Shown here in pieces: positions 32,444 to 42,900 of a DNA stretch of 64,000 nucleotides. Below the pieces are notes generated by a model. That model made no database searches. It had not been told where the DNA came from and worked only from the letters and a program-made list of their open reading frames with translations. The position numbers and the translations under genes are program-made. Source of the DNA: an uncultured Owenweeksia sp. (lineage in GTDB: Bacteria > Bacteroidota > Bacteroidia > Flavobacteriales > Schleiferiaceae); NCBI GenBank assembly GCA_937146805.1, contig CAKZRR010000017.1, positions 186,001 to 250,000 of the forward strand. The letters run 5' to 3'. The stretch's first letter is position 1; the number at the start of each line of letters is the position of its first letter.

Positions 32444-33820
32444 ATGGAATTAACTTGGCTCAATTGTTACACCTACAACCGTTTTGGCTTAATGCCCGAA
32501 ACCGAGCATGTACGCTCGCAGTTTGAGCGTGATTACGATCGACTCATTTTTTCATCGGCTTTTAGGCGATTGCAGAATAAAACACAGGTTTTTCCTTTGC
32601 CCGAGCATGTGTTTGTACACAATAGGTTAACGCATTCGCTGGAAGTAGTGAGTGTAGGTCGCTCCTTAGGTCAAATTGTTGGAGACGAGCTGGCTCAAAC
32701 TTTACCCGTAAAGGGAAACAAAGACGCGGTAGAGTTTTATCAAAACCAATTAAAAAATGTAATCTCATCTGCTTGTCTAGCGCATGATTTAGGCAACCCA
32801 GCCTTTGGGCATGCGGGCGAAGAGGCCATTTCTAAGTATTTTAAAGATCAACAGAACAACAAGGTTTTCACCTCGCGCTTTAGCGAAAAGGAATATCTAG
32901 ATTTAACTCGCTTTGAAGGAAATGCCAATGCATTCCGTATTTTAACAAAGCAGTTTAATGGTAGGATGGAAGGTGGTTACCGAATCACCTATCCCACCTT
33001 GGCCAGTATTTTAAAATATCCCTGCGAAGCTTCGGCTCAAATTAAAAAGGGACCTAAGCATCGATCCAAGTTTGGCTTTTTTCAAGATGACCAGGCCGCC
33101 TTTGAACAAGTAGCTCAAGCTTTGCATTTAAAAAAAGATAGTAGCCAACCTTTAGCTTATTACCGACATCCTTTTGTGTACTTGGTTGAGGCGGCAGATG
33201 ATATTTGTTACAGCATTATTGATTTTGAAGATGCTCACCGTTTAAAAATTGTTTCGTTTGAAGAAGTTAAGGAAGCCTTTTTGGGTTTAATAGCTTTGGA
33301 TGAAGAAGTGGATTTGCAAAGGGTAGAAGCAAATCTGCATCAGTTGAGAAACGATAAAAATGAGGCCGTGGCGTATTTACGAGCTAAGGCTATTAGTTTT
33401 TTGGTAAAGCGTTGCGCACAGGCTTTTAAAGAAAATGCACAGGCCATTTTAAGCGGTAGTTTTAGCACTTCGTTATTAGGGGCTTGCACCGAGTTAAAGG
33501 AGGCTCTGGGTCATATTCAAGAGGTTTCTATTTCTAGGATATATGCATATGAGAGCGTGGTGAAAATTGAGTTAGCCGGCTTTAAAATTATGTCAGGCTT
33601 AATTGAGGATTTTGTAGAAGCCGCTTTGCTAAATCCGCAACAGCGGGAAACGCGCCATAAAAAGATATTAAACCTGATGCCTTTTCAAAATCGCTTTAGA
33701 GAGGAACAAACCGATTATCAAAAAGTAATGTGCATTTTAGATCATGTATCCGCCATGACGGATAATTATGCGCTCAACTTATACCGCAATTTGCGGGGTA
33801 TTGAAATGCCCGGTATATAA
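32444..33820 (+). CDS. dgt: Deoxyguanosinetriphosphate triphosphohydrolase
   Basis: Dgt hydrolyses dGTP to deoxyguanosine and tripolyphosphate and so shapes dNTP pools. At 458 residues it has a full-length HD-domain dNTPase. The N-terminal RSQFERDYDRLIFSSAFRRLQNKTQV is a family landmark, cited here from DRLIFSSAFRRLQNKTQV. The HD metal site includes H64 in NRLTHSLEV, H114-D115 in CLAHDLGNPAFGHAGE, and a later Asp in EAADDICYSIIDFEDA. The gene is divergent from the secreted-protein operon to its left and is followed by a separate T9SS gene after a 112-bp gap. Substrate preference is by homology. Confidence 0.93.
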   Translation: MELTWLNCYTYNRFGLMPETEHVRSQFERDYDRLIFSSAFRRLQNKTQVFPLPEHVFVHNRLTHSLEVVSVGRSLGQIVGDELAQTLPVKGNKDAVEFYQNQLKNVISSACLAHDLGNPAFGHAGEEAISKYFKDQQNNKVFTSRFSEKEYLDLTRFEGNANAFRILTKQFNGRMEGGYRITYPTLASILKYPCEASAQIKKGPKHRSKFGFFQDDQAAFEQVAQALHLKKDSSQPLAYYRHPFVYLVEAADDICYSIIDFEDAHRLKIVSFEEVKEAFLGLIALDEEVDLQRVEANLHQLRNDKNEAVAYLRAKAISFLVKRCAQAFKENAQAILSGSFSTSLLGACTELKEALGHIQEVSISRIYAYESVVKIELAGFKIMSGLIEDFVEAALLNPQQRETRHKKILNLMPFQNRFREEQTDYQKVMCILDHVSAMTDNYALNLYRNLRGIEMPGI

Positions 33821-33886
33821 GGGTTTTAGGGTTGCACCCTTGTTGGTGTAATATATGGTTGTAAGGGATGATTGATGTTTTTAGGT

Positions 33887-33894
33887 ATATTTGG
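33887..33894 (+). promoter_or_regulatory. Candidate -7 element for the PKD/T9SS gene
   Basis: TATATTTG matches the -7 consensus 39 bp before the start. A TTG at 33860-33862 is 24 bp upstream, at the long edge of the usual spacing. Confidence 0.4.
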
Positions 33895-33932
33895 TTTTCT
33901 ATTAATTAATTTTCACATCAAATATCCTTAGT

Positions 33933-35183
33933 ATGAAAAAACTATTACTATCCTTAACGGTACTTTTTACTGCTTTTAGTGGATTTTCTCAAACCTATCA
34001 TAGAGTAAGCTCGCAGCTTTTGGATGCCATCACTTTTAATGGTGTACCCGGTCAAAAAGTTTGGATGGAGGTATACAGCGGGTCGAGTATCATTAAACAA
34101 ATCGAAGGTTATTCTGATAACACCTCCTATGGAATGGTTATCGATTCGATTGATGCCAGTATTGTTTTTGACAGCATTGTGGCCTATACCTATGACTGTA
34201 ATGGGAATAAGGTTAGAGGAATAGGAAGCCCAAAGATTTACAATAATATATATGGGTATGAAGACACTATTTATCAGCCATGCCCAATGCCTATATTGGC
34301 AGGCAAAGCTACCCTTGGGCACACTCATTCTGCTAATCACTATACAATTGATTTTACAGATGCCACGGTAAAGTCCGGTTTTCCCAATACTAAGATAACT
34401 AGATATTGCTATTTTGGTGATAATGATTCTGGGGTTGTTGGAACAAACTTTAGTCATACCTACCCGGGTGCAGGCAAATATTATTTAGAGTATTATGTTC
34501 AAGAGTTTGATTCCTTGGCTCCATCGGGAAGTGGCTATCACTCAAAAAGTTGGTTTAGAGATACTATTGAAGTGAAAGGCTGTAACGCTTCCTATATGGT
34601 AGATACTGTGAATTCGGGTAATGGTACAGCCGTTATTTACAATAACTCGGCACCGTTAAATACCAATAGTAAATTTACCACTAGTTATTTATGGGATTTT
34701 GGGGATGGCGATACATCAAGTCAAGCGTTTCCAAAACATGTTTATGCCAAGGCAGGGGTATTTGGCGTGTGCCTCACTACCACCACAACGGAAGTTGCTA
34801 ACCCGAGCAATGTTTGTACTTCTAACTTTTGCGATACGCTTGGAATGGACTCAACAGGTGCATTGGTTTATAAAAATAGTAGCTATACACTGCAAGTTTT
34901 GGCGCCATTTATGGGGCTCAATAATATAAGCTTGCAAAGCAATTTTGAGGTTTATCCTAACCCGGTGGAGGGACTGTTAAAAATAAAATTGGTATCAGAT
35001 TGGGAAGAGGAATGGCGCTATTCCATTTTTGACATTAATGGAAGGCTAGTATCTTCTGAGCAGGTTACTTTTAGTAATGGCGTTGTAGAATTGAATGTGG
35101 AAAGTTTGGATAGCGGTATTTATCTGTTAGCACTTCAAAATAAAGAAGGGCACGCTTCTCACCAAAAAATTATAAAAAGATAG
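33933..35183 (+). CDS. PKD-domain secreted protein with T9SS sorting domain
   Basis: The 416-residue protein is predicted to be secreted through T9SS. The signal peptide spans about 1-19 (SGFSQ). A degenerate PKD-like domain lies at about 120-210 (CYFGDNDSGVVGTNFSHTYPG). A clear PKD domain follows at about 225-290, with YLWDFGDGDTSSQAF and HVYAKAGVFGVCLT. The sorting domain covers about 335-416 (EVYPNPVEGLLKIKL to SHQKIIKR). PKD domains commonly mediate protein or glycan contacts at the surface. It is a single gene ended by a bidirectional terminator shared with convergent dsbD. Confidence 0.82.
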   Translation: MKKLLLSLTVLFTAFSGFSQTYHRVSSQLLDAITFNGVPGQKVWMEVYSGSSIIKQIEGYSDNTSYGMVIDSIDASIVFDSIVAYTYDCNGNKVRGIGSPKIYNNIYGYEDTIYQPCPMPILAGKATLGHTHSANHYTIDFTDATVKSGFPNTKITRYCYFGDNDSGVVGTNFSHTYPGAGKYYLEYYVQEFDSLAPSGSGYHSKSWFRDTIEVKGCNASYMVDTVNSGNGTAVIYNNSAPLNTNSKFTTSYLWDFGDGDTSSQAFPKHVYAKAGVFGVCLTTTTTEVANPSNVCTSNFCDTLGMDSTGALVYKNSSYTLQVLAPFMGLNNISLQSNFEVYPNPVEGLLKIKLVSDWEEEWRYSIFDINGRLVSSEQVTFSNGVVELNVESLDSGIYLLALQNKEGHASHQKIIKR

Positions 35184-35198
35184 CCCAATAGTTTTGCT

Positions 35199-35242
35199 TA
35201 GCATTAAAAAAGGCTCCCAATTGGGAGCCTTTTTTAATGCTA
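35199..35242. terminator. Bidirectional terminator, 44-bp perfect palindrome
   Basis: A 44-bp perfect palindrome centred on AATT has G+C-rich arms (GGCTCCC) flanked by A6 and T6, so it can act on both strands. It lies between the convergent PKD/T9SS gene and dsbD and contains the dsbD stop codon. There is no unpaired loop in the DNA; a 4-nt loop would form in RNA. Confidence 0.88.
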
Positions 35243-37327
35243 GTTTTTGTCTTCAAAAAGTTGAATACCTTCTTTAAGCCAATTAACATAAAAGGGAATA
35301 TCCGGATCGTAAGCCGTAGAACCATTTAGGGGTTTCATGCTTTTGTGATCTAATAATATATACTGCGGCTGGCTATTATTTTGGTAGTGCTTAATTTGAA
35401 ATTCACTCCATTTGTTTCCAATCGTTTTTATTTTTTTACCCGTAACCTCCGAAACATATTGCTCCTTTGCTGGTAGTTCTTCTCGGTCATCAACATATAA
35501 CGAAACAAGCACTACATCATTTTGCAACATGCTTAAAACACCTGGGTCGCTCCAAACTTGTTCTTCCATTTTACGGCAGTTAACACAACCCCAACCGGTA
35601 AAGTCAATTAAAATAGGTTTACCTACTTTTTTGGCATAGGCCTTTCCCGCTTCAAAATCATGAAAGCAGTTGAGGTGTAATGGGCAGGTTTCGGGGTGCG
35701 ACCCTTCGGGTACATCAGAACTGTGTGCATCAGAACCTCCACTTGTTGCGCTACCCCCAAAGCCATTGGGCGATTCGCTGTAAAAGGAGGGAGGAGGAAA
35801 GCCGCTAATTAATTTTAAAGGTGCTCCCCACATACCTGGAATTAAATAGATTACAAAAAAGAGTGATAAAATAGCCATGAATAAACGGGGCACCGATAGC
35901 TTATCCATAGGGCTATCATGCGGCATTTTAAATTTACCCAAAAGGTATAGGGTAAGTAGTGCGAAAATAGCAATCCAAATAGCGATAAACCATTCACGTT
36001 GTAGTAAACCTGCTTGCCAAACTAAATCAGCCGTGCTTAAAAACTTAAAGGCAAAGGCTAGTTCAATAAACCCTAAAACCACTTTTACCGAGTTTAACCA
36101 GCCACCACTTTTAGGCATGGAGTTTAGCCATCCCGGGAAAGCGGCAAAAAGAGCAAAGGGTAAGGCCAAAGCCAATGAAAAGCCAAACATACCTACCAAG
36201 GGACCTTGAACACCTCCGGTGGATGCTTCAAAGAGCAAGGTGCCAATAATAGGCCCAGTACAACTAAAGGAAACCAAGGCTAAGGTAAAAGCCATAAAAA
36301 AGATACCCACTAAGCCACCTTTGTCCGAAGCTTGATCGGTTTTATTAACCCATGAAGAAGGTAAAGTAATTTCGAAAGCACCAAAAAAGCTAATGGCAAA
36401 AACAACCAATAGCACAAAAAAGGCAATATTTACCCAAGGGTTGGTAGAAAATTGATTTAGCGCATCAGAACCGAAAATGGCCGTTACGCCATACCCGATT
36501 AATGTGTAGAAGGCAATAATAGAAATGCCGTAAATAATGGCATTAGAAATACCCTTAGCACGTGTTTTACTTTGCTTGGTAAAAAAGCTTACCGTAAGCG
36601 GGATCATTGGGAAAACACAAGGGGTTAATAGGGCTGCAAAGCCGCCCAAAAAGCCGAATAAAAATATACCTAATAGCGATTTGTCTTTACTCTCAGGTAC
36701 AACTGGCTCGGTGTTTTCTTCTACATCATCATTATCTTCGCTACTTTCCGATTGGCTGTTCTCGTAGGTAGTAGTGTCTTCGCCATTGTAGGCGTAGTCA
36801 ATGTGTTCTTTTTCCCCATCTTCTTCCGTTTGGCTGCTTCCTTCTATTTGCCCTTCGGCAGATGAGTTGGCAACAGCCTTTATTTTAAATTCTAAATCAA
36901 GATACTCCGGTGTTAAGCAGGTTTCTTCATTACAGGTTTGGTAAATAAACTCTACCTCCGCTGTAAAATCTTTGTTGTTGAGTAGTTTTATTTTTTGCGA
37001 AAAAGTGACTTTCTTTTCGTGATACTTTAAAATTTCCTCAAAATTGGGGTCGTATTCTTCGTGTGGCGTGGGTTCTTCAACACCACCTATCAGTTTAAAG
37101 TTTGGGTTTTCGGCTACGTTTAGCTCGGTAAAAATCACAAAAGAGCCTTCCTTTTTTTCTACAGAGTATAAGTGCCAACCTTCATCCATGGTGGCAGTAA
37201 CCTCCAATAGCACCTCCGTGTCGTTAAGGCGAGTGGCCTTATGGCTCACTTTTACTGGTTCTAATATTTGAGCATTTAGGCTGCCAATGCCTATAAGTAG
37301 TATAAGTAGGTATCGAAAAATTCTCAT
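35240..37327 (-). CDS. dsbD: Thiol:disulfide interchange protein DsbD
   Basis: DsbD carries electrons from cytoplasmic thioredoxin across the inner membrane to periplasmic thiol oxidoreductases, including those of cytochrome c maturation. The 695-residue product has the three expected parts. The N-terminal alpha domain carries C132 and C137 in YQTCNEETCLTPE. The transmembrane beta domain (about 215-505) has eight or nine helices, with Cys in LLTPCVFPMIPLTV and SFSCTGPIIGTLL. The C-terminal thioredoxin domain has DFTGWGCVNCRKME. It overlaps tilS by 4 bp (ATGA), so it is translated from the pabB-tilS transcript. Its reductant could serve the heme proteins at 28038-30166. Confidence 0.93.
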   Translation of the reverse strand: MRIFRYLLILLIGIGSLNAQILEPVKVSHKATRLNDTEVLLEVTATMDEGWHLYSVEKKEGSFVIFTELNVAENPNFKLIGGVEEPTPHEEYDPNFEEILKYHEKKVTFSQKIKLLNNKDFTAEVEFIYQTCNEETCLTPEYLDLEFKIKAVANSSAEGQIEGSSQTEEDGEKEHIDYAYNGEDTTTYENSQSESSEDNDDVEENTEPVVPESKDKSLLGIFLFGFLGGFAALLTPCVFPMIPLTVSFFTKQSKTRAKGISNAIIYGISIIAFYTLIGYGVTAIFGSDALNQFSTNPWVNIAFFVLLVVFAISFFGAFEITLPSSWVNKTDQASDKGGLVGIFFMAFTLALVSFSCTGPIIGTLLFEASTGGVQGPLVGMFGFSLALALPFALFAAFPGWLNSMPKSGGWLNSVKVVLGFIELAFAFKFLSTADLVWQAGLLQREWFIAIWIAIFALLTLYLLGKFKMPHDSPMDKLSVPRLFMAILSLFFVIYLIPGMWGAPLKLISGFPPPSFYSESPNGFGGSATSGGSDAHSSDVPEGSHPETCPLHLNCFHDFEAGKAYAKKVGKPILIDFTGWGCVNCRKMEEQVWSDPGVLSMLQNDVVLVSLYVDDREELPAKEQYVSEVTGKKIKTIGNKWSEFQIKHYQNNSQPQYILLDHKSMKPLNGSTAYDPDIPFYVNWLKEGIQLFEDKN

Positions 37328-38661
37328 TCGGGTATTTGTTTTAAGAGTCGCACAAAATAAACAGATTTTGTTTGATTTGTTAGTCGGAAATAGTCATCAA
37401 TTCGCATTCCTACCACCCAAACAATTTTTTGCTGGGAGCAAAGCACCCAAATAGCCTTTTTTTGTAAGGGGTTAATTTTGGCATCGGTAAAGAAATCGCT
37501 CAGTTTTTTTTGCCCTTTCATACCCAAGGGTGTAAAATGGTCCCCGGCACGCCACAAGCGCAACTCAAGCGGAAAAGTTAGTTTGTTAAAATCGAGTTGA
37601 GCCACGTTTAAGTCACTATCAATAGGTGTTGTTCCGCGCTCCTTTTTATCAAAATGAAGCGTTAGGGGAAAGTCTATTTCGGTATCAGTTTCCTCGATAA
37701 AAAAAGTATCATGTTGCTTTTTATTTTCATTGGAGGTACTAGATAAAATAAGCTCGCCTCTATTTTTCGTCAATTTGTAAGCTTCCGCTTCAAAAGTTTG
37801 CCCACTGCCTTGATCTAAACTTTTTAAAATAGCGGTCCAGTCAAACACGGCTTTTGGTTGCAGCCAGTGCCTAATTAAAGAAGGAAGTTGCATGGGTTTG
37901 GCAACGGCCTTCCAGTTAAACGTTTCACCCGCCTCGGTTTGACTAACCAATGTTGCCAGTTTTTCTTGGAGCATATCCTGCCAAAGAGCTTTATCGTTTT
38001 TTAAATGTTGCAAGGTTTTGCCAAAACTACGTTCAAAATTGGGCGCGTTTTCTTTTAATGGAGGCAATACTTTGTGTCGTAAAAAATTACGTTGGTAATC
38101 GGTTTTAGCATTGCTAACATCCTCGCGCCAAGCTAGTTTTTGTTGTTGAGCGTAACTTTTAATGTCGTCTTTATGCCAGCGCCACAATGGGCGTGCAATC
38201 TGATTTTCTAAAGGAGAAATACCGGTTAAGCCATCCAAACCTGTTCCTCTGCCAAGGTTTAATAAAATTGTTTCCAGAGAATCATCTGCATGGTGAGCGG
38301 TGAGTATTAAATCAAAGCCTTCGGAATTTAGAAGCTCGTTAAAGTAGCTATAACGCAGCGTACGCGCAGCCATTTGTATAGAAATGCCCTGCTCTTGTGC
38401 GTAGGTTTTAGTTTGAAAATTTTGGCTAAAAAAAGGGACTTGCTGCTGTTCGCAATAGGCTTTTACAAAATGTTCATCGGCATTGGCATCTTGGCGTAAG
38501 CCAAAGTTACAATGCACCACCGCTACTTTAGTATTTTGTTGAATAAGCAAATGCAAAAGCACCATACTATCTATTCCACCGCTGCAAGCCACCAATAATT
38601 TTTGGGTGGATAGCTGGTTTTTTTTGTAGAAGGAATTAAAGTGGTTTAGTGCTTTAATCAT
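37324..38661 (-). CDS. tilS: tRNA(Ile)-lysidine synthase
   Basis: TilS converts C34 of tRNA-Ile(CAU) to lysidine using ATP and lysine, which makes it read AUA. The 445-residue product has the ATP-binding PP-loop SGGIDS at residues 27-32, the family segment HHADDSLETILLNLGRGTGLDGL, cited here from HADDSLETILLNLGRG, and a C-terminal substrate-recognition domain. Close overlaps with pabB upstream (8 bp) and dsbD downstream (4 bp) show tight translational coupling. It is an essential gene in most bacteria. Confidence 0.94.
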   Translation of the reverse strand: MIKALNHFNSFYKKNQLSTQKLLVACSGGIDSMVLLHLLIQQNTKVAVVHCNFGLRQDANADEHFVKAYCEQQQVPFFSQNFQTKTYAQEQGISIQMAARTLRYSYFNELLNSEGFDLILTAHHADDSLETILLNLGRGTGLDGLTGISPLENQIARPLWRWHKDDIKSYAQQQKLAWREDVSNAKTDYQRNFLRHKVLPPLKENAPNFERSFGKTLQHLKNDKALWQDMLQEKLATLVSQTEAGETFNWKAVAKPMQLPSLIRHWLQPKAVFDWTAILKSLDQGSGQTFEAEAYKLTKNRGELILSSTSNENKKQHDTFFIEETDTEIDFPLTLHFDKKERGTTPIDSDLNVAQLDFNKLTFPLELRLWRAGDHFTPLGMKGQKKLSDFFTDAKINPLQKKAIWVLCSQQKIVWVVGMRIDDYFRLTNQTKSVYFVRLLKQIPE

Positions 38662-39937
38662 TCTTCAAAATTCGAAAAAGATTTTCGGCTTTCAGTAAAC
38701 ATTCTTCATACTCTTTTTCGGCTTGGCTGGCCATGGTAATGGCACTGCCTACTCTTGCGCTAATCTCTTTATTTTTGGAGTTGTATAAAAGACTGCGTAT
38801 CACTACGTTAAAATCAAAATCACCATTTGGAGTAACATAACCTACTGCCCCCGAAAATAAATTGCGCGCAAAGGTTTCGAAAGAATCAATCAGCTGCATG
38901 GCTTTTAACTTAGGAGCCCCGGTCATGCTGCCCATAGGGAAGGTAGAGCGTAGAACATCGGTAAAATGTTGGTCTTCTTTAAGCTGGCTGTTAACGGTGC
39001 TTATCATTTGATGTACGCTGTTAAAGCTGTAAATGCCAAATAACTCGCTAACGGTTACGCTGCCTTTTTTGGCTGTTTTGCTTAAATCGTTGCGCACCAA
39101 ATCAGTAATCATTACGTTTTCGCTGCGTTCTTTTTCGTTGCTTTTTAGTTCGGCTTTTAGCCGATTATCCTCTTCTAAATTAGAGTGCCTTTTGGCGGTA
39201 CCTTTAATAGGTTGCGAAATGATATGTGCTCCCTGTTTTTGAACATAGCGTTCAGGAGAAGCACAGATCAGGTAATCGTTTTGATTGCGATAGAATGCCG
39301 CAAAAGGAGCTTGTGCGGTATGGTTAAGTTTACGGAAGGTGGCGGCAGGATTAAAAGAGGTAGCGGTACCCGTAAACTCTTTGCAATAATTAAGTTCGTA
39401 GATGTGACCGTATTGCAGTTCGTTTTTTATTTTTTGAATAGTATTTAAGTAATGCGCCTTGTTATGGGTTGCAGTAAGTTGTACGCTTCTAGTTGTGGAC
39501 TCCTCTTTTTCTTGTAAAGATTGCAAGTAGTCAATAAACTCTTCTTGGCAGCTATGCAGCGCACTTTCTACGTACACCTGATTGTTTTGGCAATAGATAA
39601 CCATTTGAGGTACGAAAAAGCACATGTTCGCGAAAGCGAAATTACCTTTACGCACACTAGGAAGAGTGGGTTCGAGCTTGTTTTTTAAATCGTAGTTAAG
39701 GTGGCCAAATAGCCAGTTTTTTTGGTTTTGATGAAACTTTTTGAGCTGACTAAAGTGGTCTTCTGTTGGGCTTAAAATAGCTTGAGCTCCAAGTGCAGCG
39801 AGCCACTGGTAGCGGCTGTATTTTTCTTGGTGATGGTTGCTATCTAGAAAAATGGCTTGCTCAAACCGTGGAACACTTTGTATAAGCCACTCTTTTGCCT
39901 GTTGCGGTGTAAAGTGCTTAATACTAAATTGATGCAT
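38654..39937 (-). CDS. pabB: Aminodeoxychorismate synthase component I (PabB-like)
   Basis: The 427-residue protein is a chorismate-utilising enzyme. It most likely makes aminodeoxychorismate for folate synthesis. The chorismate-binding domain begins near residue 165 and contains YELNYCKEFTG, CASPERYVQ, QPIKGTAKRH, and the signature STFPMGSMTGAPKLKAMQLID, cited here as FPMGSMTGAPKLKA. The short length and lack of a Trp-type N-terminal inhibitory domain favour PabB over TrpE. Its start shares one base with the hybrid kinase stop, and it overlaps tilS by 8 bp. A palindromic repeat at 39627-39640 is embedded in its coding sequence. Component II is not in the window. Confidence 0.88.
   Translation of the reverse strand: MHQFSIKHFTPQQAKEWLIQSVPRFEQAIFLDSNHHQEKYSRYQWLAALGAQAILSPTEDHFSQLKKFHQNQKNWLFGHLNYDLKNKLEPTLPSVRKGNFAFANMCFFVPQMVIYCQNNQVYVESALHSCQEEFIDYLQSLQEKEESTTRSVQLTATHNKAHYLNTIQKIKNELQYGHIYELNYCKEFTGTATSFNPAATFRKLNHTAQAPFAAFYRNQNDYLICASPERYVQKQGAHIISQPIKGTAKRHSNLEEDNRLKAELKSNEKERSENVMITDLVRNDLSKTAKKGSVTVSELFGIYSFNSVHQMISTVNSQLKEDQHFTDVLRSTFPMGSMTGAPKLKAMQLIDSFETFARNLFSGAVGYVTPNGDFDFNVVIRSLLYNSKNKEISARVGSAITMASQAEKEYEECLLKAENLFRILKND
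39627..39640. repeat. Short palindromic repeat, GAAA-loop type, inside pabB
   Basis: TTCGCGAAAGCGAA has a 5-bp stem and a GAAA loop. Related copies are at 46892-46906 (intergenic) and 49163-49177 (inside the S9 peptidase, opposite orientation), with weaker ones at 21151-21166 and 63934-63944. Confidence 0.5.
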
Positions 39938-42900
39938 TAGCCTTTCGAGATTTTTTTGGCGCCAATTTTTATTAGGATAGTTTTAATCGCTTCGTTACTA
40001 ATAGGTTTTGAAATGTACTCATCCATACCTTCTCCTAAAAAGCGTTCGCGGTCTCCTTCCATCGCGTTGGCCGTCATAGCAACAATTACAGGGCGGCTAC
40101 GGCCATGCCTTTTAATAATTTGGTGAGTGGCTTCAATACCGTCCATTTCGGGCATTTGAATATCCATAAAAACAAGATCGTACTTCTTGTTGTCCACAGC
40201 TTCTACCGCTTCTTTACCATTATTGGCTACATCCATTTCGTAACCCATTTTACCTATGGTAAGGGTTGCCAGTTTTTGGTTTACGGCATTATCCTCTGCT
40301 AATAAAATGGTAAGCGGATAGCGTTCGCCCAGCAACTTTTTGCTGTCTATATCGTCCTTTACCTTTTCTTGAGTATCGGCCTCTGGTTTATCTGAAAGTA
40401 TTTTGATGAGCGCTTTTTGAAGCAGGCTGTGGCGCGTAGGCTTCATAAAGTAGGCGTTAAAAAGTTCATCCTTTCTTTCTTTGGTAATACTTGGATAGGC
40501 AGAGCTTAATAAGACAATAGGCAATTGGTGTTTGCCTTTCTTTTCACGAATTCTTTCGGTGAGTTCTACACCATCTAAGTAAGGCATTTCAAAATCGAGT
40601 ACAGCAAAGTCAAAATCCTCGTTCAGTGCCAGTTCTAAGCCAGCTTTAGGGTCTTTAAACGTTTCAGATTCTACTCCCCAAAGCTGTAATTGCTTTTGAA
40701 GCACTTTTAGATTGGTATCGTTATCATCAATTAACAATGCCTTACGTTTATTTAATACTTCCGCGCTAAGCGCTTCTAGCTTAGCTGCTTTTTCTTGGCG
40801 CACAATTTCGTGGCAAATGGTAAACTGAAAGTCAGAGCCTTCACCAGGAACACTGGTTACCCAAATTTCACCACCCATAAGTTCGGCTAATTTTTTACAA
40901 ATAGCTAAGCCCAAGCCTGTCCCCCCATACTTACGGGTAGTAGATGAATCGGCTTGCGTAAAGGCGGTAAACAGTTTGGCTTGTGCTTCCTCCGAAATTC
41001 CCAGTCCGGTATCTCTAATCGAAAAATGGATGGTAGCTTTATTGTCTACAATTTCTTCTAAATCAACTCTTATCACAATTTCACCTTCATCAGTAAACTT
41101 AATGGCATTACTTAATAGGTTGATAAAGACTTGTCTCAGTCGCGTAATATCTCCTGAAATAATAGAGGGAACATCGGGGTCTATAAAGTAGAGTAACTCC
41201 AATTTTTTCTCGCTTACGCGGGAAGAAAGCAATTCAATAGCTTCCTCAACGCATTGGGCAATTTCAAACGGAAACTCCTCCAGTGTCATATTACCCGCTT
41301 CAATCTTGCTAAAGTCTAAAATATCGTTAATTACTGCTAAAAGCGCATCGCCACTTAGGCGAATGGTATTTACATAGTCAAGCTGCTCAGCTTCTAAATC
41401 AGTTTGTAGCAGCAGGGTGGTCATTCCAATAACTCCATTCATCGGAGTTCTAATTTCATGACTCATAGTGGCTAAAAAGTCGGCTTTGGCTACAGCAGCT
41501 TGTTCTGCATCTTCCTTAGCTAGCAATAGAGCTTGGCTATTTACAATAGTCTCCATTTCCGAACCTACCCATTGCGCAATTAGGTTTATTAAATCCTTAT
41601 CACTTTCAGTAAATCTTTTGCCATAAGGTTTGTCGCTAGAAAAGCTAATGGTGCCAAATAGGAGGCCATCAACGTACACTGGCGCACCCAAGTAGGTGTT
41701 TAATGGATTAGCTGATTGCGAGTCGTGGTCGGCATATTTTGAATTACTCACATCGGCCATGGCCATAGCTTTTTTACCCTCTACTACCAACGAACTAAAG
41801 GTGTCCTTTATGTCAAAGGTCAATTCGCTGGTGTCCATTTCGTCATTTTGGGCGTGCTGGGCTTTAATAACAAGCTGCTGCTGATCTTCACTTAACTCGC
41901 AAACAGCTCCATATGAAAGTTCAAATCTATCGCAACCCAGAGAGAGCATTCGGTCTAGTTTTTCTTCAAAGGTGAGGTTGAAGTTGGCGGATACCTTGTA
42001 GAGTTCGCGAATGGCTTCTTCGTTTTGAATTAACCTTTTTTCAGCCCTTCGTTTTTCAGTAACGTCATTTAAGGTCCAAACAACCCCATCTGCAAAATCG
42101 TAACCTCCAAATTCAATTACCCTACGCACCCCATTTTTGGTGAAGATGGGAAACAGGAAGTTTTCGATATAACCAGTACTTAAAAATTCGTTGTATTGCT
42201 CTTTTACAATTTCAGCATTTTCTTCGCCATAAATAGTGGTAAACCATTCGTTTCGAGTGGCTATTTCATCTTTGGTATAACCCAAAATGGCGGTTGCCTT
42301 TTTGTTTAAATAAAATTTGTCTTCCTCAGCCAAAACAGCTCCAACAGGTAGGTTTTCTACAATATCGCGTAGTTTGTTCTCACTGTTTTCTAGCTTTTTC
42401 TTTATTTCTTCTAATTGGGCTACGTATTCATTAAGCTCTTGCTCTCTTGAGGTAAGTTCTTCTTCTCGTACACTTAATTCCTCATTAAGTTCTTGTTCGT
42501 GTTCTAGTAAAGTTTGAACTTGTAACTCTTGCTCTTTTCGTTCGGTAATGTCTGATAAAGTTCCAATTACACGCAGCGGTTTATCATTTTTAAACTCAAC
42601 TACTTTGCCTACAATTCTAAACCACTTTTCAATACTATTTTTGCAGATACTTTTGTAATCGAAATTTACCGTAACAGGTGTTGTAGGGTCAAAAGCATCT
42701 CCAAATTCTTCTTCAAAAGTTTTAATATAATCTGGATGAATACTTTGTTGCCAAAATTTAATAGGGTCTTCGTTTATTTCTTCAGGTGTATAGCCATGTA
42801 GCGTGGCAAATGTGTCGTTAAATACTAGAGATTCTTTAATATGGTTCCAGTCCCACATACCTTGGTGACTGCTTTCCAGAGCCATGTCCAGCCTTTCGGT

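Noticed and set aside
33819-33841. Possible terminator after dgt
   Set aside because: The stem AAGGGT/ACCCTT has only six pairs, a long loop and no T-run.
36130-36145. CCCGGGAAAGCGGC in dsbD as another copy of the short palindrome family
   Set aside because: It shares only part of the core and does not form the stem, so I treat it as chance.
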